A DNA stretch of 64,000 bases from DAIDKA01 sp049792815 (lineage in GTDB: Bacteria; Pseudomonadota; Gammaproteobacteria; Steroidobacterales; Steroidobacteraceae), in NCBI GenBank assembly GCA_049792815.1, contig JBARBG010000081.1, positions 1 to 64,000 of the forward strand, read 5' to 3'. Shown piece by piece: positions 7,718 to 15,327 of this stretch. Every line of letters begins with the position of its first letter. Within the stretch, counting starts at the first letter, position 1. Position numbers and translations under genes: made by a program. The notes under the pieces were generated by a model. The model made no database searches. It was not told where the DNA came from and worked only from the letters and a program-made list of their open reading frames with translations.

Positions 7718-9366
7718 CAGGTCTTCTCCCGCAGATGCCTGGGCCAGATGTCATAGCGTCCCGCCGAAAGAATGCCGTTGGGGTCAATCGCGTCCTTCAG
7801 CGTGGCGTGGAAGCGTTGCAGGGCATGATTGTTGAACGAATACACATCCATCACCGCATGTTGGAATACCGGCGCCGTGCGATATTCGCCCCAGCCATGC
7901 TGTCCGCCGACCTCGATCAACTTCTTGAAACCTTCGCGATAGTGCTTATTGGTCTTCGGGTCCTCGGTGACCGGGGTCGCCAGGATGAAGATAAAGGCCC
8001 GCTCCCAGAAGCAGGCAGGCAGCGTGAATGTCGTGAACAGGGGCATCCCCAAGGACTTTGCAGCCTCGCTGAACACGCGGTTCGCCTCGATGATGGCCTC
8101 ACCGGTGCGCGGAATGATGGGTGAGAACCACATGTGACCCTTGGAGGGTGTGGGATTCCAGGGAGTTCGGGCGCCGATGGAGAACACCCGCAGTGAGGGC
8201 ACGCCGAATTCGGGCTCGTGATAATTCGTGGCCTGTTGCGCGTCAATGGGAAGCTTCACCTGATCAACGACTGCGAATTTCGCCCCGTCGATGCGTGCGA
8301 AATGCCGCTGTGCGGCGTGCCATTGCGCCTGGATGACCTCTGCGGGGCCGTGGAAACTCAGCCACAGTCGCCAGTACGGGACGCCGGCACGAGCGCCGTA
8401 GGCCTCGATTTGCGGCGAGTATCCCAACTTCGTGCCCTTCAGGAGGTTCACGTGCTCCGCGGTCATCTGCGGCGGACCGGTCTCATTCAACTGCTGCACC
8501 TGCCCGACCGCTGGGTAGCCGAGCAGCGGCGAATCGATGTCAGGGAAGCCTGAGCTGATGCGGCTGTTCTCCACGAAGTTCAGGATTTCAACCAGCGGCA
8601 TCAGGTCCTGGTAGCGCGGCACGCTCACGGTGCAACGCTGGTAGGCCTCCGGTTCGGGCATCAGCCAGAACCCCATCTTGGTGACGATGCCGTAGTTTGA
8701 CTGCGAGAAAATGCCGTCGATCCACGGCCCGCAGCCCGACTTGTACTGTTGCCAGGTCTGCGCGTTCGGGATCGCGCCCATGCCGGTACGCAGCAACTCA
8801 CCGTTCGGCAATACGATCTCCATGCCGCAATGGGAGTCGAAGTGATTGCGATAGTTGGCGTTTGTGTAACCACCGCCACGATCGAGGGCATTACCCACTA
8901 CGCTTCCCCATCCTGGGTCCGGGCAGTCGATCCAGACCTTGAGCTTGTGCTCCTGGATATAGCGGTACAGGTCGAAATAGCTGACGCCGGGTTCCACCAG
9001 GGCGAAAGCGTTCTTCTCGTTGACCTCGATGATGCGGTTCATCCGCTTGAGGTCCAGTACCACGCTTCCCGAGTACGCCGGCGCCGAGCCACCGTAACCC
9101 AGGTTCCTGCCGGTCGAGATCGGGTAGAGCGGAATTCGGAACTTGTTGGCGATGCGGACGATCTGCTGCACCTGCTCGGTTGAAACCGGCGCCAGCGCCC
9201 CTGAGGCTATCCTTTCCTCGGGCTCGTTCATGAATGGTGAGAAGGCGTCGCGATAGAGATCGAGGTCCTCATCGCTCGTGAACACCCATTCCCGGCCTAT
9301 GGCCTGTGCACATTCGTCCAGCGCCTTCGCATAGTCGGCGGCACTGACGTTCGGCGGTACTCTCAT
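7717..9366 (-). CDS. p-Cresol methylhydroxylase/vanillyl-alcohol-oxidase-type flavoprotein
   Basis: This 549-residue FAD-linked oxidoreductase resembles the flavin subunit of 4-cresol dehydrogenase (hydroxylating), eugenol hydroxylase and vanillyl-alcohol oxidase. These enzymes oxidise a para-alkyl phenol through a quinone methide that takes up water. The N-terminal FAD domain has Ile-Ser-Thr-Gly-Arg-Asn-Leu-Gly-Tyr-Gly-Gly, Val-Leu-Asp-Leu-Lys-Arg-Met-Asn, Leu-Val-Glu-Pro-Gly-Val and Gly-Asn-Ala-Leu-Asp-Arg-Gly-Gly-Gly-Tyr-Thr. A Cys-Gly-Met-Glu and Tyr-Gly-Ile-Val-Thr-Lys-Met-Gly-Phe-Trp-Leu-Met-Pro block follows. No signal peptide is visible although the cytochrome partner is exported; in known flavocytochromes of this type the flavin subunit also travels with its partner. 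The substrate (cresol, eugenol-like or other phenol) is not determinable. Confidence 0.9.
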   Translation of the reverse strand: MRVPPNVSAADYAKALDECAQAIGREWVFTSDEDLDLYRDAFSPFMNEPEERIASGALAPVSTEQVQQIVRIANKFRIPLYPISTGRNLGYGGSAPAYSGSVVLDLKRMNRIIEVNEKNAFALVEPGVSYFDLYRYIQEHKLKVWIDCPDPGWGSVVGNALDRGGGYTNANYRNHFDSHCGMEIVLPNGELLRTGMGAIPNAQTWQQYKSGCGPWIDGIFSQSNYGIVTKMGFWLMPEPEAYQRCTVSVPRYQDLMPLVEILNFVENSRISSGFPDIDSPLLGYPAVGQVQQLNETGPPQMTAEHVNLLKGTKLGYSPQIEAYGARAGVPYWRLWLSFHGPAEVIQAQWHAAQRHFARIDGAKFAVVDQVKLPIDAQQATNYHEPEFGVPSLRVFSIGARTPWNPTPSKGHMWFSPIIPRTGEAIIEANRVFSEAAKSLGMPLFTTFTLPACFWERAFIFILATPVTEDPKTNKHYREGFKKLIEVGGQHGWGEYRTAPVFQHAVMDVYSFNNHALQRFHATLKDAIDPNGILSAGRYDIWPRHLREKT

Positions 9367-9391
9367 GAGGCGTGCTCCGCTTGCGGGTGCA

Positions 9392-9772
9392 TCAGGCGAT
9401 GACCCAGGATACGAGCATCTGACCTGGGCCCTGCCGCCGATCGGTCCGAGTGACCACTCGCAGCCAGTGCTGTGCGGCGAGTTGTTCGAGGCAGAACAGA
9501 GCGGTCGGGGTCGTCATTCCGGCGAGTGCGCCCGCGCGGCGTGACCAGCGCGGCTCGATCTCGTGCTGCCACACCGCCGTGAGGTCGCCACCGTAGCCGA
9601 AAACACTGTGGCCCCGCCAAGCCATGGCATCCGCAAAAGCGTGCGCCACCGAAAATCGCTGGTCGTAGATGACGGCGAACACGGGAGGCGTGCCGGCATG
9701 CACCAGAGGCAGCGCGCAGGCTGCGGTTCCGGCGGCCGTGACCCCGGCAAACACGAAGTCACGGCGGTTCAT
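9392..9772 (-). CDS. Tat-exported protein of unknown function
   Basis: This 126-residue protein starts Met-Asn-Arg-Arg-Asp-Phe, a twin-arginine motif, followed by an Ala-rich hydrophobic segment to about residue 26 (cleavage near Val-His-Ala-Gly). The mature domain is about 100 residues with Phe-Ala-Val-Ile-Tyr-Asp-Gln-Arg-Phe, a Gly-rich Tyr-Gly-Gly-Asp and two Trp. Its start overlaps the upstream cytochrome stop by four bases (ATGA), so it is translationally coupled in the flavocytochrome operon. No family is recognised. Position suggests an accessory or maturation role for the periplasmic flavocytochrome, but that is only context. Confidence 0.75.
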   Translation of the reverse strand: MNRRDFVFAGVTAAGTAACALPLVHAGTPPVFAVIYDQRFSVAHAFADAMAWRGHSVFGYGGDLTAVWQHEIEPRWSRRAGALAGMTTPTALFCLEQLAAQHWLRVVTRTDRRQGPGQMLVSWVIA

Positions 9773-10107
9773 AACGCAAGGATCCAGCGCGCAATCGCCC
9801 GCGCGTCGTCCACGCTGATGCGCTCATTGGCGACCATGGGAATGGTGCCCCAGTTGCCCGCGCCGCCATTGATGATCTTCAGCGCCAGGCGATTCACGGC
9901 TGCATCCCGTTCGGTTGCATAGCGAGCGGCCACCGCCACAAAGGGTGGGCCAATGCGGGCTTCCTTCAGCGCGTGGCACTCATCGCAGTGCTGGCGTGCG
10001 GCGAGCGGGGAAAGGCCCTGTGCCAGGCCCACGTCGGCAGCAAATCCGGACACGGGGGCGGCCAACACCAGCCCCGCGACAATCTTCGAGAGGGCGCGGA
10101 TACTCAT
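9769..10107 (-). CDS. Class I cytochrome c (c551/c552-like)
   Basis: This 112-residue exported mono-haem cytochrome has a signal peptide to about residue 24, a CDECH haem site at residues 41-45, Ile-Gly-Pro-Pro-Phe in the loop after the haem, and a Gly-Thr-Ile-Pro-Met segment with the likely axial Met. It ends in the helical Ala-Arg-Trp-Ile-Leu typical of bacterial c551/c552 proteins. It should shuttle electrons in the periplasm, plausibly from the flavocytochrome to the respiratory chain. It overlaps its upstream neighbour by four bases, so both are co-translated. Confidence 0.9.
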   Translation of the reverse strand: MSIRALSKIVAGLVLAAPVSGFAADVGLAQGLSPLAARQHCDECHALKEARIGPPFVAVAARYATERDAAVNRLALKIINGGAGNWGTIPMVANERISVDDARAIARWILAL

Positions 10108-11807
10108 CGGCGCACCTGTGCATCGTCGCCGAGGTCAATCAGCAGCGCCATCCGCGGTCCGCGCACGTGCTCCACGATGTTGGCGTACGAGGTCACCAGG
10201 GCACCGCTGCCGCGATCCACATGGACCATGCGCAGGAAGCCACGCTCGCGCGGCAACGGCAGCACCCCGATGCGCCTGGTGCGCGGGTCAAATCGATAGA
10301 TGACATCCGCATTGGACGTCGGTATCCATACCACCTTGCGGATGGGGTCCCAGGTCGTTGCGTATGGGGCACTGGCGCGATCGGGCAGGTCGTAGATGCC
10401 CAGCATGCGCCCGGCCTTCGTGTCGTAGGCGGCCAGCTGCCCGGCGCCGTACAGCGCAAGATAAAGGACCCCGTCGTCGGACATGGACATGCGGCGCGGA
10501 CCCGCCGTGGGACTTGTGAATTCCACGTGGGTCTCGAACTTGAGGGTTTCGGTATTGAAGCTGCCGAAGCTTGCAATCCCGAGCTGGCAGTACCACACGT
10601 GCGTGTGATCCGGGCTCATGGCGAGGCCGTAGACCTGTTCGCCGCCGGTACGGCCTGCAACCGGCGGGATCTTGAACTCGCCGCTCTTGCCAGTTCCCGG
10701 ATCCAGCCAGCCCACCGCATTGTTCACGATGTCCGAGAACCAGACGCGACCATGATGATCGGTCGCAAGCTCATGGTCGGAATCAAAGGACATGTCGTGC
10801 AGTCCGACCGGCGGTGCGCCGGGCTGGTTCAATTGCCACAGCTTCCATCGCTCGGTGCGGGGGTCGAAGCGCATCAGCGCGCCGGGAAAGAATGGACTCG
10901 CCCAGATGCCATCGGCACCTGGCACGAGGGTGTGAGGTCCCCACAGGTCCTTGCCGGGAATCGTGTAGTCCTTCAGTGCGCCCGAGCGGGTATCGATGCG
11001 GATCAGCCGGTTGGAACTGACATCCGCCGCGTACAGATAGTCCGTACCTTTGAAGGGAACGGCTTCCCGCACCGCATTGGGTGGCGCGACCTCAAATTCG
11101 CGAATGGTGGTGCGCGGTGTGACGATCAAGGGTGCGCCGTAGCTGTAGCCGCGCACTTCGCTGAGCGGACCCCGTAGTGCTTCGGTCAGGATTTTGGCGG
11201 TCGGACCCGGAGCGCCACCTGAATACACGTTGTCACCCGAGGGCACAACGTTGCCAGCGCGCCCGAACTCCACATTGGAGACGTAGTTCATCTGCTTTAC
11301 GATCGCCGTCCAGGCCAGTTCACGCGCCGCGGCCGACTGGGTCGATGGCGTGTCGTCCAGCAGTTTGGCGTACGCCCGAACTTCGGGGGCCGGTAGCTGG
11401 TGGCAGGCGACGCAGGTCATCACCAACGCCTCACGATGCGCCGGATCCTTCATGTCCCTGAGGTACGCAGAAGCCGGCGCCGTGCCGGCCTGGTTCGCCT
11501 CAGGCCGCATGACCAGCGTCAGCGCACCCGCAGCGCTTGGCACCGGGGCGCCAAGTTGCTGGAAATTCAGCAGCCGCACCTGCAGCGTTCCCCGGGGAGT
11601 ATTGGGCGGAAAGCTGAACTCCCCTGCGGAACCGGTGAATACGGTGGTGGCCGTGGCGCCCGCGGCCGGTGCGGATTTGGTGAGGGTCACCATCGCCTGG
11701 GGCAGCGGTGCACCGTTCAGATCGGTCACTTTGCCATGCGTTGCCGCAAAGGCCCCGGCCGCGAAAGCAAGACCCATCACCAAGGCGGTGACGCCAGTGC
11801 CGTTCAT
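10104..11807 (-). CDS. Exported beta-propeller protein with CVACH haem site and carboxypeptidase-like domain
   Basis: This 567-residue exported protein is the first gene of the flavocytochrome operon. After a signal peptide (about residues 1-22) comes a carboxypeptidase-regulatory-like beta sandwich (about 23-100). A segment with a CVACH haem-attachment motif at residues 132-136 follows. The rest is a propeller of the streptogramin-lyase/SMP-30 type with repeated Trp-Phe-Ser-Asp and Ile-Trp-Ala-Ser blade edges. Streptogramin lyases themselves lack a haem motif, so antibiotic cleavage is unlikely. A haem-containing propeller joined to a cytochrome and flavoprotein operon suggests an electron-transfer or dehydrogenase role. 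Start ATG 11807 has GGGGGAA upstream. Confidence 0.82.
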   Translation of the reverse strand: MNGTGVTALVMGLAFAAGAFAATHGKVTDLNGAPLPQAMVTLTKSAPAAGATATTVFTGSAGEFSFPPNTPRGTLQVRLLNFQQLGAPVPSAAGALTLVMRPEANQAGTAPASAYLRDMKDPAHREALVMTCVACHQLPAPEVRAYAKLLDDTPSTQSAAARELAWTAIVKQMNYVSNVEFGRAGNVVPSGDNVYSGGAPGPTAKILTEALRGPLSEVRGYSYGAPLIVTPRTTIREFEVAPPNAVREAVPFKGTDYLYAADVSSNRLIRIDTRSGALKDYTIPGKDLWGPHTLVPGADGIWASPFFPGALMRFDPRTERWKLWQLNQPGAPPVGLHDMSFDSDHELATDHHGRVWFSDIVNNAVGWLDPGTGKSGEFKIPPVAGRTGGEQVYGLAMSPDHTHVWYCQLGIASFGSFNTETLKFETHVEFTSPTAGPRRMSMSDDGVLYLALYGAGQLAAYDTKAGRMLGIYDLPDRASAPYATTWDPIRKVVWIPTSNADVIYRFDPRTRRIGVLPLPRERGFLRMVHVDRGSGALVTSYANIVEHVRGPRMALLIDLGDDAQVRR

Positions 11808-11890
11808 TATGGATTCCCCCTCTGCCCGCGCCGAGTCCAGACTCTAGGCCGAAGGCGTTGGCAAGGCAATTGCGCCACCGGGCCGGGGCG

Positions 11891-11896
11891 TATAAT
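11891..11896 (+). promoter_or_regulatory. Candidate -10 element for the HD-protein gene
   Basis: A perfect TATAAT lies 41 bases before ATG 11937 in the 129-bp divergent gap. A TTGCGC 15 bases upstream is a poor -35. The match is exact but the partner box is weak. Confidence 0.45.
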
Positions 11897-11945
11897 CACC
11901 GGGCTGTGAACGGGCATTCGGGCCGCAATCCTTGGGATGGCTACC

Positions 11946-12743
11946 ATGAATATCGATCGACGCGCCTTTATCGAAGGACTCGGGGGTTCAGCCGCCATCG
12001 CGCTGATGAGCGATGAGGCCAGGGCCGACGCCCTTGAACAACACCTCATTTCACAGACCAATCCGGCGCCGAACTTTCCTACGGCGGCGCAAATCGCTGC
12101 GCAGATCGACACGCAGCCCACCCGCAAGGGCGTGGGCAACCTGTTTGTCGCGCGCCAGGGAAATGTCGCGCGGCTCGCGCCGCTGCCGGAGCGGCCCACG
12201 CTTGCCGACTACTTCAGGCTGCGCTTTGTCGCGACTTCAAATCACTGCCTGCAAAGCGCCAATCGCGCCATGAAGAATGGCATGTCAGAGGAAATCATCC
12301 TGGCGTGCCTGCTGCACGACACCGTTCAGGAGCTGATCAAGGTCGACCATGGCTGGTGGAGCGCGCAGATGTACGAGCCGTACGTATCTGAGAAAGTGGC
12401 GTTTGCGATTCGCTATCACCAGGCCCTGCGCTTCTACGAAGACAAAGCCCTCGGCTATGTCTATCCGGACCTCTACCGCCGCATTTTCGGATCTGACTAC
12501 CGGCCGGAACCCTACATCGAACATACCTACCAGATGGTGCGCAACCACAAGTGGTATATGGAGCCGCGCATGGTCACCGTCAACGATCTGTACGCGTTTG
12601 AGCCCAATGTCCATCCCGTCCTGGAACAGTTCACGGACATCATTGGCCGGCATTTCCGACAGCCCGCCGCGGGACTGGGCTTCGACAACAGTTCGTCAGC
12701 TCACATGTGGCGATCGTTATCGATGCCGGACCATCCGCTGTGA
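11946..12743 (+). CDS. Tat-exported HD-domain protein, possibly di-iron oxygenase-like
   Basis: This protein of about 265 residues begins Met-Asn-Ile-Asp-Arg-Arg-Ala-Phe-Ile-Glu, a twin-arginine leader with a short hydrophobic stretch. The core has the HD-superfamily pattern: Asn-His-Cys-Leu, then Leu-Leu-His-Asp, then Val-Asp-His-Gly-Trp and Arg-Tyr-His-Gln-Ala-Leu-Arg-Phe-Tyr. That spacing recalls HD-type mixed-valent di-iron oxygenases (MIOX/PhnZ) more than nucleotide phosphohydrolases, which fits Tat export of a folded metalloprotein. This is inference; the catalytic class is unproven. ATG 11946 has GGGATGG five bases upstream; in-frame ATG 11937 is the alternative. It is divergent from the flavocytochrome operon. 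Confidence 0.75.
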   Translation: MNIDRRAFIEGLGGSAAIALMSDEARADALEQHLISQTNPAPNFPTAAQIAAQIDTQPTRKGVGNLFVARQGNVARLAPLPERPTLADYFRLRFVATSNHCLQSANRAMKNGMSEEIILACLLHDTVQELIKVDHGWWSAQMYEPYVSEKVAFAIRYHQALRFYEDKALGYVYPDLYRRIFGSDYRPEPYIEHTYQMVRNHKWYMEPRMVTVNDLYAFEPNVHPVLEQFTDIIGRHFRQPAAGLGFDNSSSAHMWRSLSMPDHPL

Positions 12744-12747
12744 CCTG

Positions 12748-13200
12748 CTAGTCCTGGAACCTGCTGGTGTTGATGAAGCCCACCTTCTTCAGCCGGTCGC
12801 GCTGTGCAAGCGCGAGGATTTTCGCGACGTAATCGTACTTGACGCGAGGATTTGGCCGCAGGCGGATCTCGGGCTGCGGATTCTTTGAAGCTTCGGCACG
12901 CAGGTAGCCGTCAAGCTGTTGCATGCTCTGGACCGCCGTGCCGTTCCACAGCACGGTGCCGTCGAACTCGATGTCCAGGTCAATGGCTTCCGGGAGCGGT
13001 GTGATCGCAGGTGGGGACCCTTGCGGGAGCTCGATCACCACGCCGTGGGTCAGCAGCGGCAGCGCGATGATCAGAGTAACCAGCAAGACGAGCATGATGT
13101 CGATCAGGGGCGTAGTGTTGATATCGCAGACAATGTCCGCCGCATCGGAGTGTGTCGCGCGCGCGAACAGTGGAATAGCGCGTTGGGCGTATGCTGACAT
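12748..13200 (-). CDS. exbD: ExbD/TolR-type proton-channel subunit
   Basis: This is a biopolymer transport protein of 150 residues that energises TonB in the inner membrane. A short cytoplasmic start is followed by Cys-Asp-Ile-Asn-Thr-Thr-Pro-Leu-Ile-Asp-Ile-Met-Leu-Val-Leu-Leu, the ExbD membrane helix with its essential Asp, then a periplasmic domain ending near Lys-Lys-Val-Gly-Phe-Ile. The open frame extends far upstream (to 13908), but ATG 13200 has GGAG eight bases before it and starts exactly at the family N-terminus. No exbB or tonB lies next to it, which is unusual. It converges on the HD gene with four bases between stops. Confidence 0.9.
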   Translation of the reverse strand: MSAYAQRAIPLFARATHSDAADIVCDINTTPLIDIMLVLLVTLIIALPLLTHGVVIELPQGSPPAITPLPEAIDLDIEFDGTVLWNGTAVQSMQQLDGYLRAEASKNPQPEIRLRPNPRVKYDYVAKILALAQRDRLKKVGFINTSRFQD

Positions 13201-13549
13201 GATGAATTCTCCTGTCGGCGCGGCGCTCACCGAATGCGCGACGCCGAGACCTTGCCGGCCGATGACCGTCGCAGCCCGAAGGCAGCCCAGGGCGAATTTC
13301 AATCGCGAAGTCGCCGAGGGCAGTTCCAATGAGTGAGCCCGCCATTCCTCGTCCAACCGCGCAGAGCTTGATCCGCGTGCGGCGTTAGCGGCGCGGGCAA
13401 TCAAACGGCTGGCGAGGCCGTCGATCCAAGTAATCGATCGAGGCGCATCCCCGGGTCGCGCGGGCGAACGAACTTTCGTGCCCATACTCGTTACTCTACA
13501 TAGGTAGGTGGCCCAATGCAAAATTGTGCGCTGCGACAAGCTCCGGTCT
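13201..13549. other. Intergenic region upstream of exbD
   Basis: This roughly 350-base gap lies between the amidohydrolase stop and the exbD start. An open frame continuous with exbD crosses it, but its composition (Arg/Ser-rich, no family pattern) and the good exbD start argue against coding. It presumably holds the exbD promoter. No clear box, repeat or RNA is recognised. Confidence 0.5.
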
Positions 13550-15307
13550 TCAACTTGTCCGTACCCACCCGTAGCGGGTGTGATCGGGCGGGGCGCCACT
13601 TTCCATGTACCGCGCCTTCGCCTGCGCAAGGTGATCGGCCGTATATCCGGGCATCTCCATGAGGTGCTTGAGGCTGTCGGGAATCTTGCTGGCGTAGTCG
13701 GCAGGCATCGGCTTGAAGTGAGCCGAAAACTGGCGTGGTACGTCGATACCGTACAAGCGCGCGGAGTTAAGACCCAGAATCTTGCGCTTGTGCTCGTGTG
13801 TGAATTCCGGGTAGCCGTACTTGCGGCGCATGGCTTCCGGGATCTGGAAGCGCCACATCGCCTCGATCTGCCACTGGGGCGAGCCATACCACACGGAGTC
13901 CGAGCCAAACACGATCCGGTCCGGGCCCATGAATTTCAGCAGCTGACCCATGATGTGCGCTGCCACGGTCGGGAAGGTGATGATGGAGGAGGCCCAGGTG
14001 GTACCCAGTTCGGCATAGGTGTTCGTAAGGTCGCGGCACAGTACGGCGTATTCGGTCGTCCAGCTGATGTCCGGCACGCCCTCGCGCAGATTGCCGGCGT
14101 TGATTTCGGCCAGTGCGTCATACATGAAGAACGATGGCTGGATGCAGGCGTGATAGGTGATGAAATTGAGGTTCGGCCAATCGCGCGCAGCTTTCGGTAA
14201 ATCCGCCGGATGCCCGATCTCGGGCCGGCGCTCCTTGCTGTTCACCAAGCCTTTGTGTACGCAGATGTTGTTGAAGCCCGGATGTGCCGCCTTCTGGACG
14301 GAGTAGGCCTTGTTGATGGCCTCGAAAGTGGGGTACGCGATCTGTTCGTCGTCGTGTCGCCACTGTTTCATCAGGCTCAACGGGTTCTCGTCCACCTTGG
14401 CGGCATTGGCGATGTTGTAGCCTTTCCAGGAGTCCGGCTGGTTCTGCGCGATCTGCTCGTGGATATAGTCCAGATTGCCCTTGCCAACGTACAGCATTCC
14501 ATGGGCCAGTGAGCGGCGCGACCCTGCGACTTCATTGATGAAATCGCGCGCGGCCGCCGTCTGTGCGGCGGTGAGGATTTCACCCCCGCGCGCCTCGACG
14601 ACATTGCGCGGCGCGCGCTTGCCGGTGTCGATCACGCTGGCCGGTACGTTGGTGAGCATGCCCACCGTGACCTGACTTTCCAGGTAGACCTGTCGGATGA
14701 AGTCCGTGAGCAGGAAGTTCTCCGGGTTGAACGGCAGTCCCACGAGCACCGGGTTCCACACGCCCCACGCTGCTCCGTGTTCGTCGAGATGTCCGGCGGG
14801 GTTGAAGGGGTTGGCTGTCATGCCCAACGATGGCCCGATCGTGGGACCCTCGGCCAGGCCGCGCAATGCGCCCACCGCCTTGCCGCGGCTTCCTCGCACC
14901 ATGTGCAGCTGGTCATCGAACACGAACAGGTCGTGCGGGGCGCCGCCTTGTGCGTAGGCTTCGGGCACGAGCATTTCCAGCGGGTCCACCTTGAAGAATG
15001 GCCCGAAGACCTTGTTGATGGCGAGGAAGGAGGCCGCCATGCCGCCGGTGCCGGCCAGGAAACGGCGGCGGCTGATACCCAGGCGCCGGCTCGTCTGCGC
15101 GGCAAGGTCATGAACGCGAGCCTCGACCTGTTTCTGCGCAGCGCTTTGCGGCGCCGGCAGGTACTCGCCGTTCGACACCATCTGCGTGGGTATCGGCGTG
15201 CGATACCGATCGTCGTCGCAGGCGCGCGTGCATTGCGCGAGCTCTGCGGGGCTGAGCAAGGTCTCATCGGGTTCCCAGAGGCGATTGCTCTCGTTCCACT
15301 TCGGCAT
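13550..15307 (-). CDS. Amidohydrolase-2 family (TIM-barrel metal hydrolase) with internal Tat motif
   Basis: This 585-residue protein is of the amidohydrolase_2/ACMSD-like superfamily, which includes decarboxylases and hydrolases of aromatic acids. Features are Leu-Phe-Val-Phe-Asp-Asp-Gln-Leu-His-Met near residue 130 and Leu-Asn-Phe-Ile-Thr-Tyr-His-Ala-Cys mid-protein. A C-terminal Ile-Val-Phe-Gly-Ser-Asp-Ser-Val-Trp-Tyr-Gly-Ser-Pro-Gln-Trp matches the conserved Phe-Gly-Ser-Asp metal site, and Lys-Ile-Leu-Gly-Leu-Asn-Ser-Ala-Arg-Leu-Tyr-Gly-Ile is the typical end. A twin-arginine motif (Ser-Arg-Arg-Arg-Phe-Leu-Ala-Gly) sits about 80 residues in, not at the N-terminus, and no alternative start brings it forward. 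ATG 15307 has an AGGGGGG just upstream. It is divergent from the second quinoprotein by 20 bases. Confidence 0.85.
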   Translation of the reverse strand: MPKWNESNRLWEPDETLLSPAELAQCTRACDDDRYRTPIPTQMVSNGEYLPAPQSAAQKQVEARVHDLAAQTSRRLGISRRRFLAGTGGMAASFLAINKVFGPFFKVDPLEMLVPEAYAQGGAPHDLFVFDDQLHMVRGSRGKAVGALRGLAEGPTIGPSLGMTANPFNPAGHLDEHGAAWGVWNPVLVGLPFNPENFLLTDFIRQVYLESQVTVGMLTNVPASVIDTGKRAPRNVVEARGGEILTAAQTAAARDFINEVAGSRRSLAHGMLYVGKGNLDYIHEQIAQNQPDSWKGYNIANAAKVDENPLSLMKQWRHDDEQIAYPTFEAINKAYSVQKAAHPGFNNICVHKGLVNSKERRPEIGHPADLPKAARDWPNLNFITYHACIQPSFFMYDALAEINAGNLREGVPDISWTTEYAVLCRDLTNTYAELGTTWASSIITFPTVAAHIMGQLLKFMGPDRIVFGSDSVWYGSPQWQIEAMWRFQIPEAMRRKYGYPEFTHEHKRKILGLNSARLYGIDVPRQFSAHFKPMPADYASKIPDSLKHLMEMPGYTADHLAQAKARYMESGAPPDHTRYGWVRTS

Positions 15308-15327
15308 GGGCCCCCCTTATCCCTGAT

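Noticed and set aside
10104..11807. Streptogramin (virginiamycin B) lyase
   Set aside because: The propeller similarity is generic, and the haem motif and operon context point elsewhere.
13201..13908. Upstream extension of the exbD reading frame
   Set aside because: Family N-terminus and a good ribosome site are at 13200; the extension runs antisense into the amidohydrolase gene.
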